Assembly: GCF_900113605.1 (NCBI RefSeq)
Contig: NZ_FOPY01000006.1
Location: 210,416 to 274,415 of the forward strand
Direction: 5' to 3'
Origin: Modicisalibacter xianhensis
Lineage (GTDB): Bacteria > Pseudomonadota > Gammaproteobacteria > Pseudomonadales > Halomonadaceae
DNA: 64,000 nucleotides
Both the position numbers and the translations under genes were made by a program. Within the stretch, counting starts at the first letter, position 1. Each line of letters starts with the position of its first letter. The notes beneath the pieces are model-generated. The model was not told where the DNA came from. It searched no databases and saw only the letters and a program-made list of their open reading frames with translations. This document shows, in pieces, positions 54,148-63,740 of this stretch.

Positions 54148-55568
54148 CAATCTTGGCCGGGGGAGGGCTTGCGCCGCCGTCGGCGCGGTCGGCGCTTGCG
54201 CGTGTCGGGCTGGCCTGCCGGGTCGCTGTCGATCTTGCCGAGCAGGCGGCGCTGCTCGTGCTCATCGGCCTGCTGGAAGGCCTCCCACCAGGCGCCTAGC
54301 CCGGATGGGATCTCACCGGCGGCCTCACGCAATAGCAGGAAGTCGAAAGCTGCCCGGAAGCGAGGATGCTCGCGTGTCTGGAAAGCCCGCTTGCCACGCC
54401 GCTTGGGTAGCCGTTGCTGCAGGTCCCAGATATCACGCATCGGCAGACTGAAGCGCTTGGGAATGGAGGTGTGCTGGAGCTGGCGCGACACGGCCTGATG
54501 CGAGGCCGTCTGCTGGGCCGGGATCGGTGGCATGCCTTCGGCATGCAGGCGCTGACAGCGCAAATGCACCCCGGGCCACAGCAGCGCGGCAAACAGGAAG
54601 GCCGGGGTGACCGGGCGCTCTTCCTGGATACGTGCATCGGTATTGGCCAGCGCCTGGACGATCAATTCCTCGGCCCAGGGCAACGCTTCCATGGCCTCTT
54701 CCGCTTCGGGGAACAGCATGGCGAACAGCCCGTATTCGCGCAGCTTGTGAAACGTCTGGACGGCATGGCCCGAGAGAAACAGCTTGAGTACTTCCTCGAA
54801 CAGGCGGGCGGGAGGAATCTGCAGTAACAAGGGGGCCATTTCGCGGATTGGTGCTTCTGTCGCCGGGTCGATGGCAAAGTCGAGCTTGGCGGCAAAGCGG
54901 ATGGCGCGCAGCATCCGCACCGGGTCCTCGCGATAGCGCGTCTCGGGGTCGCCGATCAGACGCAGGGTGCGGCGCTCGATGTCATGCAACGCATCTGCCC
55001 AGTCATGCAGCGAAAAATCGGCGATGTTGTAGTAGAGCGCATTGACGGTGAAGTCGCGGCGCAGGGCGTCTTCCTCGATATTGCCCCACACGTTGTCGCG
55101 CAGCAGCAGGCCATGCTCCGACTGCTGAGCCACGTGCTCGCCATGGTCGTCGTTGGGACGACCGCGAAACGTGGTGACTTCGATGATCTCGCGGCCAAAA
55201 CGGACGTGCACGATGCGGAATCGCCTCCCGATGATGCGGGAGTTGCGGAACAGGTCGCGTACCTGCTCGGGGGTGGCGTCGGTCGCCACATCGAAGTCCT
55301 TGGGCGTCTTGCCGAGAATCGCGTCACGCAGGCAGCCACCCACAAGATAGGCATCGAAGCCCGCATTGTGCAGACGATAGAGCACCTTCAACGCGCCGTC
55401 GCTGAACATCTGACGCGAGATCGTATGGTCTTGGCGGGGAATGATTTGCAGCGTCGGCACGTTGCCTTTGCTGTTCTGATTGTTACCGAATAGGGTCTTC
55501 AAACCTTCACCGGAATAGTGAAAAAAGCGGCTAAATCCTTTAAGCATTCCGCGGTATCGGCTCGCCAT
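54147..55568 (-). CDS. pcnB: Poly(A) polymerase I
   Basis: A 473-residue nucleotidyltransferase: DAYLVGGCLRDAILGKTPKD, FDVATDATPEQVRDLFRNSR, RRDFTVNALYYNIADFSLHD, and a very basic C-terminus (RKRRPRRRRRKPSPGQD). It adds poly(A) tails that promote RNA decay. The start is uncertain: the ATG at 55568 has no clear site, an ATG at 55547 is an alternative, and relatives use non-ATG starts. The upstream RNA terminator at 55647 separates it from the cbr region. Confidence 0.95.
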   Translation of the reverse strand: MASRYRGMLKGFSRFFHYSGEGLKTLFGNNQNSKGNVPTLQIIPRQDHTISRQMFSDGALKVLYRLHNAGFDAYLVGGCLRDAILGKTPKDFDVATDATPEQVRDLFRNSRIIGRRFRIVHVRFGREIIEVTTFRGRPNDDHGEHVAQQSEHGLLLRDNVWGNIEEDALRRDFTVNALYYNIADFSLHDWADALHDIERRTLRLIGDPETRYREDPVRMLRAIRFAAKLDFAIDPATEAPIREMAPLLLQIPPARLFEEVLKLFLSGHAVQTFHKLREYGLFAMLFPEAEEAMEALPWAEELIVQALANTDARIQEERPVTPAFLFAALLWPGVHLRCQRLHAEGMPPIPAQQTASHQAVSRQLQHTSIPKRFSLPMRDIWDLQQRLPKRRGKRAFQTREHPRFRAAFDFLLLREAAGEIPSGLGAWWEAFQQADEHEQRRLLGKIDSDPAGQPDTRKRRPRRRRRKPSPGQD

Positions 55569-55646
55569 GGACTGAAGGGCTCAGTGTAGCGAAGCCCCGG
55601 GGGCTTGCAAAGCCTTGTCAAACGTGTCAGCCGAATACACATGCAG

Positions 55647-55674
55647 AAAGGGGAGACCAATTGGCCTCCCCTTT
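55647..55674. terminator. Terminator of the CrcZ-like RNA
   Basis: Stem AAAGGGGAG/CTCCCCTTT continued inward by CCAATTGG. On the minus strand it ends TTTCTG, and it is 79 bp before the pcnB start. It is nearly symmetric, so it also works on the plus strand. Confidence 0.85.
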
Positions 55675-56135
55675 TAAGCAAATCGTTCAGCATCCGTGCT
55701 GATGTTTCTTCTTCGTGATGGCGCATCGCCTTGAATACGCACCACAGTCACCAATCCGATAGTTCAGGCAAGCAGTCTTCTTGTCGTTGTTGATCTTCCT
55801 GGTGCGACCGTCTCGTATTCAAAACAATAATCCAACCACGACGGCAGGGTGTCTGCCTCCCTTCGGCTTGTTGTCGTTGTTGCCGAAGGTGCCCCTCCGA
55901 TGGAACCTGTAGTTGTTGTTGATCCCATTCACGGAGCGTCGCGTCCCGATATCTTTACCGGTCGGCCAACCGATTGTTGTTATTGGGGTTGGCTCGCTTG
56001 TCTCGATACTTGTTGTTGTAATGTCGGTACAAGCGTTATCTATCCCAGCACTTGTCATTGTTGTTGCCGGTCGTTGTCTGGCCACGTCTTGTTGTTGTTC
56101 GTGGTCATTGGCATCCGGTTTATTGTTTTTCTTAC
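55647..56135 (-). ncRNA. crcZ: CrcZ-like small RNA (Hfq/Crc-sequestering), predicted
   Basis: The cbrB-pcnB gap holds no credible protein. Read on the minus strand it is full of A-rich CA motifs. Exact AAnAAnAA occur at 56120-56127, 56089-56099 (AACAACAACAA, two registers), 56058-56065, 56010-56017, 55974-55984 (two registers), 55913-55920 and 55706-55713. Near matches lie at 55868-55881 and 55778-55792. The 55868-55881 motif forms the 14-nt loop of a 7-bp hairpin (CTTCGGC/GCCGAAG, 55861-55888). The predicted start is ~56135 from a -24/-12 promoter; the end is the terminator at 55647. Length ~490 nt versus ~400 nt for Pseudomonas CrcZ, which is also encoded directly after cbrB. An open frame through the region (Asn/Thr/Gln-rich) is a by-product of the repeats. 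Confidence 0.85.
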
Positions 56136-56145
56136 CCAAGAATAC

Positions 56146-56161
56146 TGCAGGCTCTGTGCCA
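56146..56161 (-). promoter_or_regulatory. Sigma-54 (RpoN) promoter of the CrcZ-like RNA
   Basis: Minus strand TGGCACAGAGCCTGCA: TGGCAC is a perfect -24 block, GG and GC are exactly 10 nt apart, and the -12 block is CTGCA against TTGCA. The start is expected near 56135. Confidence 0.85.
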
Positions 56162-56235
56162 TTCATGTTTTTTTCCATTAAAAACAGTTGGTTGATGTTG
56201 AGTGCAGAACAAGGGCGGGCAGCCGACCCGGGGTG

Positions 56236-56286
56236 TGTTACCCCGGGTGGTGCAGTTTGGGGAGATGGCTGTGTGGGATGGTAACA
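56236..56286 (-). promoter_or_regulatory. Upstream activator half-sites for CbrB, predicted
   Basis: Along the minus strand, TGTTAC (56286-56281), 39 nt, GTAACA (56241-56236), centred ~125 bp before the predicted start, a normal enhancer distance for a sigma-54 activator. From memory, such hexamers are CbrB subsites in Pseudomonas. A 9-bp dyad ACCCGGGGT/ACCCCGGGT at 56226-56248 covers one of them. Confidence 0.6.
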
Positions 56287-56370
56287 AATGGTGCAGAAGT
56301 GGCGGTTTGTAGAGGGCTCACAATTCATCGGCTAACGGATTTGCCCTCTTATACCTTGGTCGTGCGAATA

Positions 56371-57747
56371 TCAGGCTGAGCGACTGCGTGGGCTTTTCTT
56401 GCGGGGAATGCCCAGGCGCTGGCGGCGTTCCCACAGGCATTTGCGACTGATGCCCAGTTTCTGGGCCAGCTCGGTCTCGCTCATCTGGTCCTGATGCTCG
56501 AGCACGAAGTGCTGAAAGTAATCTTCCAGCGAGAGATCCTCTTCGTCGTCGCTCGTCTCGGGCGTTGGGGCTGGCGCCGATTTCTTGGCCGGTGGGTAAT
56601 GCGTACCGGTCGCCGGCTTGAGGCCCAGGTCATCGGGATGAATGAGGTTGCCCTCGGCCAGGATCACGCCGCGCTCGAGCGCATTCTCGAGTTCGCGCAC
56701 ATTGCCCGGCCATGGGTAGTCGCGAATGTCTCGCCGGGCCGCTCTCGAGAGCTTGAGCCCTTCGCGTTCATGTCGCCGGCAGGCGCCCTCGAGCAGCACG
56801 TCGGCAATCTCGAGTATGTCGTCCTCGCGCTCACGCAGCGGTGGCAGGTCGATCTGCATGACATTGAGGCGGTAATAAAGGTCGAGGCGAAATTCCCCGC
56901 TCTTCGACAGCGCGCTCAGGTCGCGGTGCGTGGCGGCAATCAAGCGTACGTCGACATGCCGGGTCTCGACCGAGCCAATCTTGCGAATCTCGCCTTCCTG
57001 CAACACACGCAACAGGCGGGCCTGGGCATCGAGCGGCAATTCACCGATCTCGTCCAAAAACAGCGTGCCGCCATCGGCGGCTTCCACCAGGCCGGTGCGC
57101 GCCGCGCTGGCGCCCGTGAAGGCGCCTTTCTCATGACCGAACAGCTCGGACTCGATCAGGGTCTCGGGGATGGCGGCGCAATTGACGCAGATCAACGGCG
57201 CCTTGGCACGGCGGCTCTGGCGATGGATGGCTCGTGCCACGAGCTCCTTGCCGGTGCCGGACTCGCCCTGGATGAGCACGGTGACATCCGCAGGTGCGGT
57301 CTTGCGGATGCGGTTGTAGACCACCTGCATGGCGGTGCAATTGCCGATCATCTCCTGCGGCGGACTGGAGGAGCGTTCTGCTTCCGGTGCCGGGGAGGGT
57401 GCGTGGTTTTCCAGTGCCTTGGCGACAGTGGCGAGCAACTCGTCGTGGTCGAAAGGCTTGGCGACATAATCCACCGCACCCAGCTTCAGGGTGTCAACCG
57501 CCGAGCGCATGCTGGCGTAGCTGGTCATGATCAGCACTGGCGTGGGCGCGGCGGCCTCGATCAGCGCGGTGCCTTCCTCACCGGGCAGGCGCAGGTCACT
57601 GATGACCAGGTCGAAGCGTTGCGGGTCATGTTCGAGCGCCTCGGCCACCGAGCCGGCTTCGCTGACCTGATACTCGTGACGCTCCAGTAGCCGGCGCAGG
57701 GCCGAGCGGATGATGGCTTCATCTTCAACGATCAATATCCGGGGCAT
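56371..57747 (-). CDS. cbrB: CbrB, NtrC-family sigma-54-dependent response regulator
   Basis: A 458-residue regulator: receiver domain with phospho-Asp in [10 protein letters not shown] (~51) and Lys in VAKPFD; AAA+ domain with Walker [18 protein letters not shown], the sigma-54-contacting GAFTGA loop and Walker [22 protein letters not shown]-terminal Fis-type HTH ([20 protein letters not shown]). It overlaps cbrA by 23 nt. Assigned as CbrB rather than another NtrC by the transporter-kinase partner and the neighbouring CrcZ-like RNA and pcnB. Confidence 0.93.
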   Translation of the reverse strand: MPRILIVEDEAIIRSALRRLLERHEYQVSEAGSVAEALEHDPQRFDLVISDLRLPGEEGTALIEAAAPTPVLIMTSYASMRSAVDTLKLGAVDYVAKPFDHDELLATVAKALENHAPSPAPEAERSSSPPQEMIGNCTAMQVVYNRIRKTAPADVTVLIQGESGTGKELVARAIHRQSRRAKAPLICVNCAAIPETLIESELFGHEKGAFTGASAARTGLVEAADGGTLFLDEIGELPLDAQARLLRVLQEGEIRKIGSVETRHVDVRLIAATHRDLSALSKSGEFRLDLYYRLNVMQIDLPPLREREDDILEIADVLLEGACRRHEREGLKLSRAARRDIRDYPWPGNVRELENALERGVILAEGNLIHPDDLGLKPATGTHYPPAKKSAPAPTPETSDDEEDLSLEDYFQHFVLEHQDQMSETELAQKLGISRKCLWERRQRLGIPRKKSPRSRSA

Positions 57748-60682
57748 CGGAATCTTCGCCGTCCTGTTGGGTTCGGGGCAGCCACACCGTGATGCGGGTA
57801 CCGTGCGTGCGGTCCGGAGGGGGGGAGTCGATCCGGATATGGCCATGATGCTCACGAACGATGTTATAGACCAGAGGCAGCCCGAGCCCGGTTCCCTGGC
57901 CAGGCGCCTTGGTGGTGGTGAAGGGCTCGAACAGGTGATCTCGGATTGCGGCATCGATACCGTGCCCGTCATCAGTGACGCACATATGAATGCCGTCGTC
58001 GTGAGGTTGGGCATCGATCTCGACATGCCCGCCAGCCTGGCAGGCATCGCGCGCGTTGCCGATCAGGTTGACAAGCACCTGGACAAGACGCTGGGCATTG
58101 CCGTCGACCTCCAGGCCCGACGGACATCGGTTGCTGTAGCGGATATCCTGACCCGAGCGCGCCAGGCGGATCAAGTGCAGCGCTTCCTCGCAGAGCTGGT
58201 GCAGATCGACACGCTCGACGTGACTGCCCTGTAGATGACGCCCGCTATGGGCAAAGCTCACCAGTGAGCTGACGATACTCGATACGCGCTCGGTCAACTG
58301 CTGAATCTGGGCGGCGGTCTCGAGCAGAGCTGGGTCGTCGGTATCGTAGCGCAGGTTCTGGGCCAGCGAGGAAATACCGGTAATGGGGTTGCCGATCTCG
58401 TGGGCCACACCTGCTGCCAAGCGTCCAATGGAGGCCAGGCGTTCGGCATGGACCAGCTCGTCTTCCAGCCATTTCATCTCGCTGTGGTCTTCCACGAGGA
58501 TCACCGTGCCGCCCCGCTCGTCGCCATGCGCTGCCAATGTCGCCTTGTGCAGGCTCAGATAGCGTAGTTCGGCGCCTATGCGCACGGCCTGCTTGTAGAG
58601 CTGGGGTTGACCGGTGTCGATCATGCGGCTCAGCAATTCGGCCCAGGGGGCAGGCAGGCTGGCACAATGCGCCCCGATCACGCTCTCGCCGGCGATGCCC
58701 GAAAGCCGAGCTAATGCCGAATTCCACATCAGCAGTTCACGGTCCTCGCCGAAGGCACACAGCCCGACGGGCAACTCGGCCAGGGTCCGGCGATGATGGC
58801 GCCGCAGGCTGTCGAGTTCCCGCGCCAGTCCGGTGAGCCGCGAGCGGTAAGCCTCCAGGCGACTTTCGACGTAATGAATGTCGGGCGTAGCCTGAAGGTC
58901 CTGATGGTAGGGCAGGAAGCGGTCGACGATGTCCCGCGCCACGGCCGGCCCCATCAGGCCCGACAGGTTGGCCTGCAGGCGGTCGCGCAGGCGACGCAGC
59001 GCGTAGGGGCGGCCATCGAGCGGCGACAGGCCGAGCGCCTCGAGGGCTGTGGACACTTCCCGTTCGGCGACGTCGGGACCCAGTGCCTGGGCCAGATGTC
59101 GTTTGAAATCCTCGCCGTTCTTCGCAGCCAGGCTATGTCGCTTGGGGCGGATCACGGCATCCACCGAGCAGGCCTCCGCTGCCGCTCGCTCGCCCTCCGA
59201 GGTCCGCGTCATAAGCGACACTAGGATGAAAACGAGAATATTGCAGGCCAGCGAGAGCAGGGTGATGGCGTACCAGCCGGGCGTACCCTCGAGGCTCTCC
59301 AGTCCCGGTGGAATCACCACCAGGGCGGGATAGCCGGCTAGCAGTGGTAGCCATAGGCCGAGTAGCCAGATCGTGCAGCCGATTGCCAATCCGCTGACCA
59401 TGCCCTTGCGGTTGGCTCCGGGCCAGTAGAGCACGGCGAGCATGCCGGGCAGGCACTGGGCCATGCCGACAAAGGCCGCCAGCCCCAGGGTGGTCAGGTC
59501 GTGCTTGATGCCGATGGTGCGATAGAACAGCCAGCCGGATAGGATCACTGCCACGATCAATGCCCGTCGCAACCACAAGAGCCAGCGGTACAGGTCGGGG
59601 CGATTGTCGGGTGGGTGAGCGACCAGCACCACATGGTTGAGGATCATGCCGGCCAGCGAGAGAGCAATAAGAATCATGGTGCCGCTGGCGGCGGCCAGGC
59701 CCGCAAGGAAGACCAGCGTATCGACCCAGGGGCTGTCGGAGAGGGCGAAGGCCAGGTAAGCGATGCCTGGCGTGGTGGTATCGATACCCAGGCGCTGCGC
59801 GCCCCACAGTATCAGGGGGATGGGCACGGCCATCAGCAGCAGGAAGAGAGGCAGGCTCCAGCTGGTCTGCAACAGGGCACGCCGCGATGGCGTCTCGGTA
59901 AAGACCATATGGAACATGTGCGGCATCAGGAAGGCGGCGGCAAAGAACAGCAGCAGCAGGGTGCGCCATTGCCCCGAGTCGAGCTGGCGCGTTTGGGCCT
60001 GCGTGATCAGTCCGGGGCCGTCGAGCCAGGCCTGCAGGTCTGCCGGGCCGTCGAATATGCCGTACAGGGCGATACCGCCTAGCGTGAGCATGGCTCCCAG
60101 CTTGACCAGCGACTCTACTGCGATGACGGCAATTAACGCCTCGTGACGGGCTGGCTGATGGGTATGGCGTGCACCGAAGGCCAAGGCGAGCCCGGCGATC
60201 AATAGGCAGAACAACAGCGCCAGCAGGCTCGGCGAGGCCGCTCTGGTCAAGAGGTGTACCGCCTCGCCCAAGGTCTGGATCTGCAGGGCCAGCAGCGGCA
60301 GCACGGCAAGCAGCGTCACCAGGGTGATCAGGGTGCCGACCCAGCGACTGCGAAAGCGGAACACGAACAGGTCAGCCAGCGAGGCCAGCTGGTAGGTCCG
60401 GGTCATGCGCTGGATGGGCAGCAGCATGACCGGCCCCAGCAGGAAGGCACCCGCAACGCCAAGATAGTAGGCAAGGTAGCCGTAGCCGGCATCGGCGGCG
60501 AACTCGACGCTGCCATAGATGGCCCAGGCGCTGGCATAGACGCCAAGCGCCTGGGTATAGACAGCGGGGTGATGCAGGAGGCGCGCCGGTATCCAGCCGC
60601 GCTCCGCAGCCTGCGCACAGAGCAAAAGCAGGACGAGATAGCCGACCCCCAGGGCGAGCAGGCCTGTCAGGCTAGTGCTCAT
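57725..60682 (-). CDS. cbrA: CbrA, transporter-linked sensor histidine kinase
   Basis: A 985-residue membrane protein. Residues ~1-505 are an SLC5/SSS-like transporter with about 13 helices ([40 protein letters not shown]). A linker with a STAC-like region and a PAS domain (~640-740) follows. The kinase core has the H-box [20 protein letters not shown] (His ~760), N-box [15 protein letters not shown], and G-boxes DDGHGID and [12 protein letters not shown]. Pseudomonas CbrA senses carbon/nitrogen status and transports histidine. The ATG at 60682 follows AAGGA; it overlaps cbrX and cbrB. Confidence 0.94.
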   Translation of the reverse strand: MSTSLTGLLALGVGYLVLLLLCAQAAERGWIPARLLHHPAVYTQALGVYASAWAIYGSVEFAADAGYGYLAYYLGVAGAFLLGPVMLLPIQRMTRTYQLASLADLFVFRFRSRWVGTLITLVTLLAVLPLLALQIQTLGEAVHLLTRAASPSLLALLFCLLIAGLALAFGARHTHQPARHEALIAVIAVESLVKLGAMLTLGGIALYGIFDGPADLQAWLDGPGLITQAQTRQLDSGQWRTLLLLFFAAAFLMPHMFHMVFTETPSRRALLQTSWSLPLFLLLMAVPIPLILWGAQRLGIDTTTPGIAYLAFALSDSPWVDTLVFLAGLAAASGTMILIALSLAGMILNHVVLVAHPPDNRPDLYRWLLWLRRALIVAVILSGWLFYRTIGIKHDLTTLGLAAFVGMAQCLPGMLAVLYWPGANRKGMVSGLAIGCTIWLLGLWLPLLAGYPALVVIPPGLESLEGTPGWYAITLLSLACNILVFILVSLMTRTSEGERAAAEACSVDAVIRPKRHSLAAKNGEDFKRHLAQALGPDVAEREVSTALEALGLSPLDGRPYALRRLRDRLQANLSGLMGPAVARDIVDRFLPYHQDLQATPDIHYVESRLEAYRSRLTGLARELDSLRRHHRRTLAELPVGLCAFGEDRELLMWNSALARLSGIAGESVIGAHCASLPAPWAELLSRMIDTGQPQLYKQAVRIGAELRYLSLHKATLAAHGDERGGTVILVEDHSEMKWLEDELVHAERLASIGRLAAGVAHEIGNPITGISSLAQNLRYDTDDPALLETAAQIQQLTERVSSIVSSLVSFAHSGRHLQGSHVERVDLHQLCEEALHLIRLARSGQDIRYSNRCPSGLEVDGNAQRLVQVLVNLIGNARDACQAGGHVEIDAQPHDDGIHMCVTDDGHGIDAAIRDHLFEPFTTTKAPGQGTGLGLPLVYNIVREHHGHIRIDSPPPDRTHGTRITVWLPRTQQDGEDSDAPDIDR

Positions 60683-60848
60683 CCAGCTTCCTTTTCTGTT
60701 CCAGCCAGACGGACAGTGCAATCAGGCCGCCCCAGATCACGAAGGGGCGGTACCAGGCCGTTCCCGGCACTGCCCAGCCGCTCATCAGCATGGGCGACAG
60801 CAGATACCCACCGAAGACGAGGAACAGCATGATGCGATAGACGTACAT
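60672..60848 (-). CDS. cbrX: Small membrane protein CbrX overlapping cbrA
   Basis: A 58-residue protein with two hydrophobic helices: MYVYRIMLFLVFGGYLLSP and WYRPFVIWGGLIALSVWLEQ, then a charged tail KRKLDEH. The last 11 nt overlap the cbrA start (ATGAGCACTAG), so translational coupling is likely. A similar small ORF precedes cbrA in Pseudomonas (cbrX). A GTG two codons upstream is an alternative start. Function unknown. Confidence 0.8.
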   Translation of the reverse strand: MYVYRIMLFLVFGGYLLSPMLMSGWAVPGTAWYRPFVIWGGLIALSVWLEQKRKLDEH

Positions 60849-60932
60849 GGTCACGGCCGCCGAAAATTCGTCCCCAGTCTATGGAGAGCGGCCGACCCCC
60901 TCAACTCGACCTGAGTCTAGGGGCGGGGTCGT

Positions 60933-61820
60933 TCAGCCCTGAGGCAGGGGGCGGAATGCCTGCGCCTGGAGACGCGAGGCATCCCAGGCGGCGATGGCGG
61001 CGGCGAGCTGATCGGCGACCGGGGCATTGGCCAGCATCGCCGGCGGTGCCTGGTCGAGTGCGACCAGGGCCTGGTGAAGCAGCGGACGCACCGCATCGTC
61101 ATCGGTGGGCAGGGCCGGGGCCAGGTTCTGCTTGGACAGCTTCTGGCCATTATCGGCAACAATCAGGGGCAGGTGGAGGTAGCGGGGCGTGGGCAGGTCG
61201 AGCGCGGCCTGCAACTGGCGTTGCCAGGGGGTGTTGTCGAGCAGGTCGTAGCCGCGCACCACGTCGCTGATGCCCTGGTCGGCGTCGTCGACGACCACGG
61301 CCAGCTGATAGGCCCACAGGTCGTCCTTGCGCTTGAGCACCACGTCGCCGAGCTGAGCTGGATCGAAGGCTTGCTCCCCGAACAGGCGGTCCTGCCAGGC
61401 TATTGGACGCAGCCCGAGGTCGCTACGCAGGCGCCAGGCCACCGGCTTGCCGGGCTCGCGGAGAGTGTCTCTGCACCAGCCGGGGTAGATGGCATGCTCG
61501 CGCCACTGCTTGCGCGAACAGCTGCACGGGTAGGCCAGGCCCAGTGCCGCCAGCCGGTCCAGGGCGGTCTGGTAGGCAGCATGCCGGGTACTCTGGTAAC
61601 TCACCGCCTCGTCCCAGTGCAGGCCGAAGGCCTCGAGCTGGCGCAGGATCTCGGCATCGGCGCCGGGAGGGCAGCGGGGCGGGTCGACATCCTCGATCCG
61701 TACCAGCCATGCACCACCGGCATGACGGGCATCCAGAAAGCTCGCCAAGGCAGTGATCAGCGAACCGAAATGCAGCGGGCCGGAAGGAGTCGGTGCAAAG
61801 CGGCCACGGTAGTCGGACAT
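60933..61820 (-). CDS. gluQ: Glutamyl-Q tRNA(Asp) synthetase
   Basis: A 295-residue truncated GluRS paralogue: [20 protein letters not shown] (HIGH-like), [10 protein letters not shown], zinc Cys set [28 protein letters not shown] (KMSKS-like), no anticodon-binding domain. It attaches glutamate to queuosine-34 of tRNA-Asp. The start MSDYRG at 61820 is chosen by homology. It follows dksA behind an intergenic terminator, as in enteric bacteria. Confidence 0.96.
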   Translation of the reverse strand: MSDYRGRFAPTPSGPLHFGSLITALASFLDARHAGGAWLVRIEDVDPPRCPPGADAEILRQLEAFGLHWDEAVSYQSTRHAAYQTALDRLAALGLAYPCSCSRKQWREHAIYPGWCRDTLREPGKPVAWRLRSDLGLRPIAWQDRLFGEQAFDPAQLGDVVLKRKDDLWAYQLAVVVDDADQGISDVVRGYDLLDNTPWQRQLQAALDLPTPRYLHLPLIVADNGQKLSKQNLAPALPTDDDAVRPLLHQALVALDQAPPAMLANAPVADQLAAAIAAWDASRLQAQAFRPLPQG

Positions 61821-61849
61821 GATGTAGTCTTCTCGCTGAGCCACAACGC

Positions 61850-61872
61850 AAAAGGGCGCCACGAGGGCGCCC
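61850..61872 (-). terminator. Intrinsic terminator between dksA and gluQ
   Basis: Minus strand GGGCGCC-CTCGT-GGCGCCC followed by TTTT, 19 bp after the dksA stop. It should limit dksA-to-gluQ readthrough. Confidence 0.85.
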
Positions 61873-61890
61873 ATGCAGGGGACGTTTCGA

Positions 61891-62328
61891 TCAACCGCCG
61901 AGCTGCTTTTCCTTCAGCTCTGCCAGTGTCTTGCAGTCGACACATAGCGTGGCGGTGGGACGTGCCTCGAGACGACGAATGCCGATCTCGACGCCACAGG
62001 CCTCGCAGAAGCCGTAATCGTCTTCGTCGATCTTCTCGATCGTCTCGTTGATCTTCTTGAGCAGCTTGCGCTCGCGATCGCGGGTGCGCAGTTCCAGGCT
62101 GAACCCTTCCTCCTGGGTGGCGCGATCGGCGGGATCGGCATAATTGTTGGCGTCTTCCTGCAGATGACGCACGGTGCGATCCACCTCTTCCATGAGATCC
62201 TGTTTCCAGCCGAGCAGGATCTGGCGGAAGTGCTCCAGCTGCTTCTCGTTCATGTACTCTTCACCCGGCGCCGGCTCGTACGGGGTGAATTTCTTTGGCG
62301 CTTCCGTCTTCTTTTCTGCTACTGGCAT
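61891..62328 (-). CDS. dksA: RNA polymerase-binding transcription factor DksA
   Basis: A 145-residue DksA: coiled coil with [20 protein letters not shown] and acidic tip [20 protein letters not shown], then a C4 zinc finger (CEAC ... CVDC). It works with ppGpp to reset transcription. All four zinc cysteines are present. It heads the minus-strand run dksA-gluQ-cbrXAB-crcZ-pcnB-folK-panBCD. Confidence 0.98.
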   Translation of the reverse strand: MPVAEKKTEAPKKFTPYEPAPGEEYMNEKQLEHFRQILLGWKQDLMEEVDRTVRHLQEDANNYADPADRATQEEGFSLELRTRDRERKLLKKINETIEKIDEDDYGFCEACGVEIGIRRLEARPTATLCVDCKTLAELKEKQLGG

Positions 62329-62567
62329 GGGGCTGCCTCATTCCTCAAGTGACTTGGGCCGATGCCCGGCCTGTCAGGTCGCGGTGAAACGACAGGGGTC
62401 AAGCGACCTGCTGGGTGGCATGCCCACCCGAAGCCTTGCTTATTTAGCGAAAAAGCCCGCCGTTTGCAACCGCTCTGCTAACGGATGACTGCAGAGTTTG
62501 ACGACAGTCGGGTAAGATGAAGCGTTTGACGCCGCTTGGCGGCATTGGTTCACGGCAAGGAGTCGGC

Positions 62568-63740
62568 ATGGGCTGGAGCTCACGTATCGAGGGCGTCGCC
62601 CCCTTTCGCGTCATGGGACTGCTGGAGCAGGCCCAGGCCCGCGAGGCAGCGGGACACGACGTCATCCACCTGGAAATCGGCGAGCCCGACTTTCCCACGC
62701 CCGAGCCGGTGATCGCTGCCGGCCAGCGGGCCCTGGCCCGTGGGCAGACCCGTTATACGCCGGCAGCTGGCCTGCCGGCACTGCGCGAGGCGATCGCCGG
62801 GCACTATGCCGAGCATTTCGGCGCGCGGGTCGATCCGGCACGCATTCTCGTCACACCGGGGGCGTCGGGCGCGCTGCTGCTGGCCAGCCAGTTGCTGGCC
62901 CAGCGTGGCGACAGGGTACTGATGGCCGACCCCACCTATCCCTGCAATCGTCACTTCATGGCACTGGCCGAGGCCGAGGTCGACGTGGTGGCGGTCGGGC
63001 CCGAGAGCGGCTGGCAGCTCGATGCGCAGTTGATCGATGCCCACTGGCGCAACGAGACGCGCCTGGCGATGCTGGCCACGCCATCCAACCCGACCGGGCA
63101 TACCCTTGATGCATCACGTCTCTCGGCGGTAATTGATACCGTGCAGGCACGGGGCGGCACACTGCTGGTCGACGAGATCTACCAGGGGCTGACCTACGGT
63201 GTCGAACCATTGTCGGCGGTGTCGCTGAGCCCGGATGCCTTCGTGGTCAACAGCTTCTCCAAGTATTTCGGCATGACCGGCTGGCGGCTGGGCTGGCTGG
63301 TCGCACCCGAGGGTGCCGTCGAGCCACTGGCGCGCCTGGCGCAGAACGTGTTCCTGGCGGCGCCGACACCGTCGCAATATGCCGCGCTGGCCGCGTTCGC
63401 GCCCGAGTGCCGCGAGGAGCTAGAGCGGCGCCGCCGGGAATTGCACCGCCGGCGCGACGTGCTGCTGGCCGGACTCGAACGCCTGGGGCTGGCACCGTCG
63501 CAGCCACCGCAGGGCGCCTTCTACGTGTGGCTGGACGTCTCACAGTACACCCGCGACAGCCAGGTCTTCTGCCAGCGCCTGCTCGAGGAGGAAAACGTCG
63601 CCATTACGCCGGGCATCGATTTCGCCGTGCACGGTGGCGAGCGTCATGTACGCATTGCCTTCACCAACGAGACGGCGCGCCTCGAGGAGGCCCTGGTGCG
63701 TCTTGAGCGCTTCCTGGCCCGACAATCGGCGCCGGCATGA
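62568..63740 (+). CDS. Class I/II PLP-dependent aminotransferase
   Basis: A 390-residue aminotransferase: [62 protein letters not shown] lysine in [21 protein letters not shown]-terminal [20 protein letters not shown]. Aspartate/alanine/aromatic specificity cannot be fixed. The ATG at 62568 follows AAGGAG with 5-nt spacing. Divergent from dksA and overlapping sfsA (ATGA). Confidence 0.92.
   Translation: MGWSSRIEGVAPFRVMGLLEQAQAREAAGHDVIHLEIGEPDFPTPEPVIAAGQRALARGQTRYTPAAGLPALREAIAGHYAEHFGARVDPARILVTPGASGALLLASQLLAQRGDRVLMADPTYPCNRHFMALAEAEVDVVAVGPESGWQLDAQLIDAHWRNETRLAMLATPSNPTGHTLDASRLSAVIDTVQARGGTLLVDEIYQGLTYGVEPLSAVSLSPDAFVVNSFSKYFGMTGWRLGWLVAPEGAVEPLARLAQNVFLAAPTPSQYAALAAFAPECREELERRRRELHRRRDVLLAGLERLGLAPSQPPQGAFYVWLDVSQYTRDSQVFCQRLLEEENVAITPGIDFAVHGGERHVRIAFTNETARLEEALVRLERFLARQSAPA

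Noticed and set aside
55819-56328. Open frame of 169 codons on the minus strand rich in Asn, Thr and Gln, and an opposite hydrophobic Val/Leu-rich frame
   Set aside because: Both arise from ACAACAAC/TTGTTGTT repeats of the CrcZ-like RNA. There is no ribosome-binding site at a sensible start, and the -24/-12 promoter lies inside the frame.
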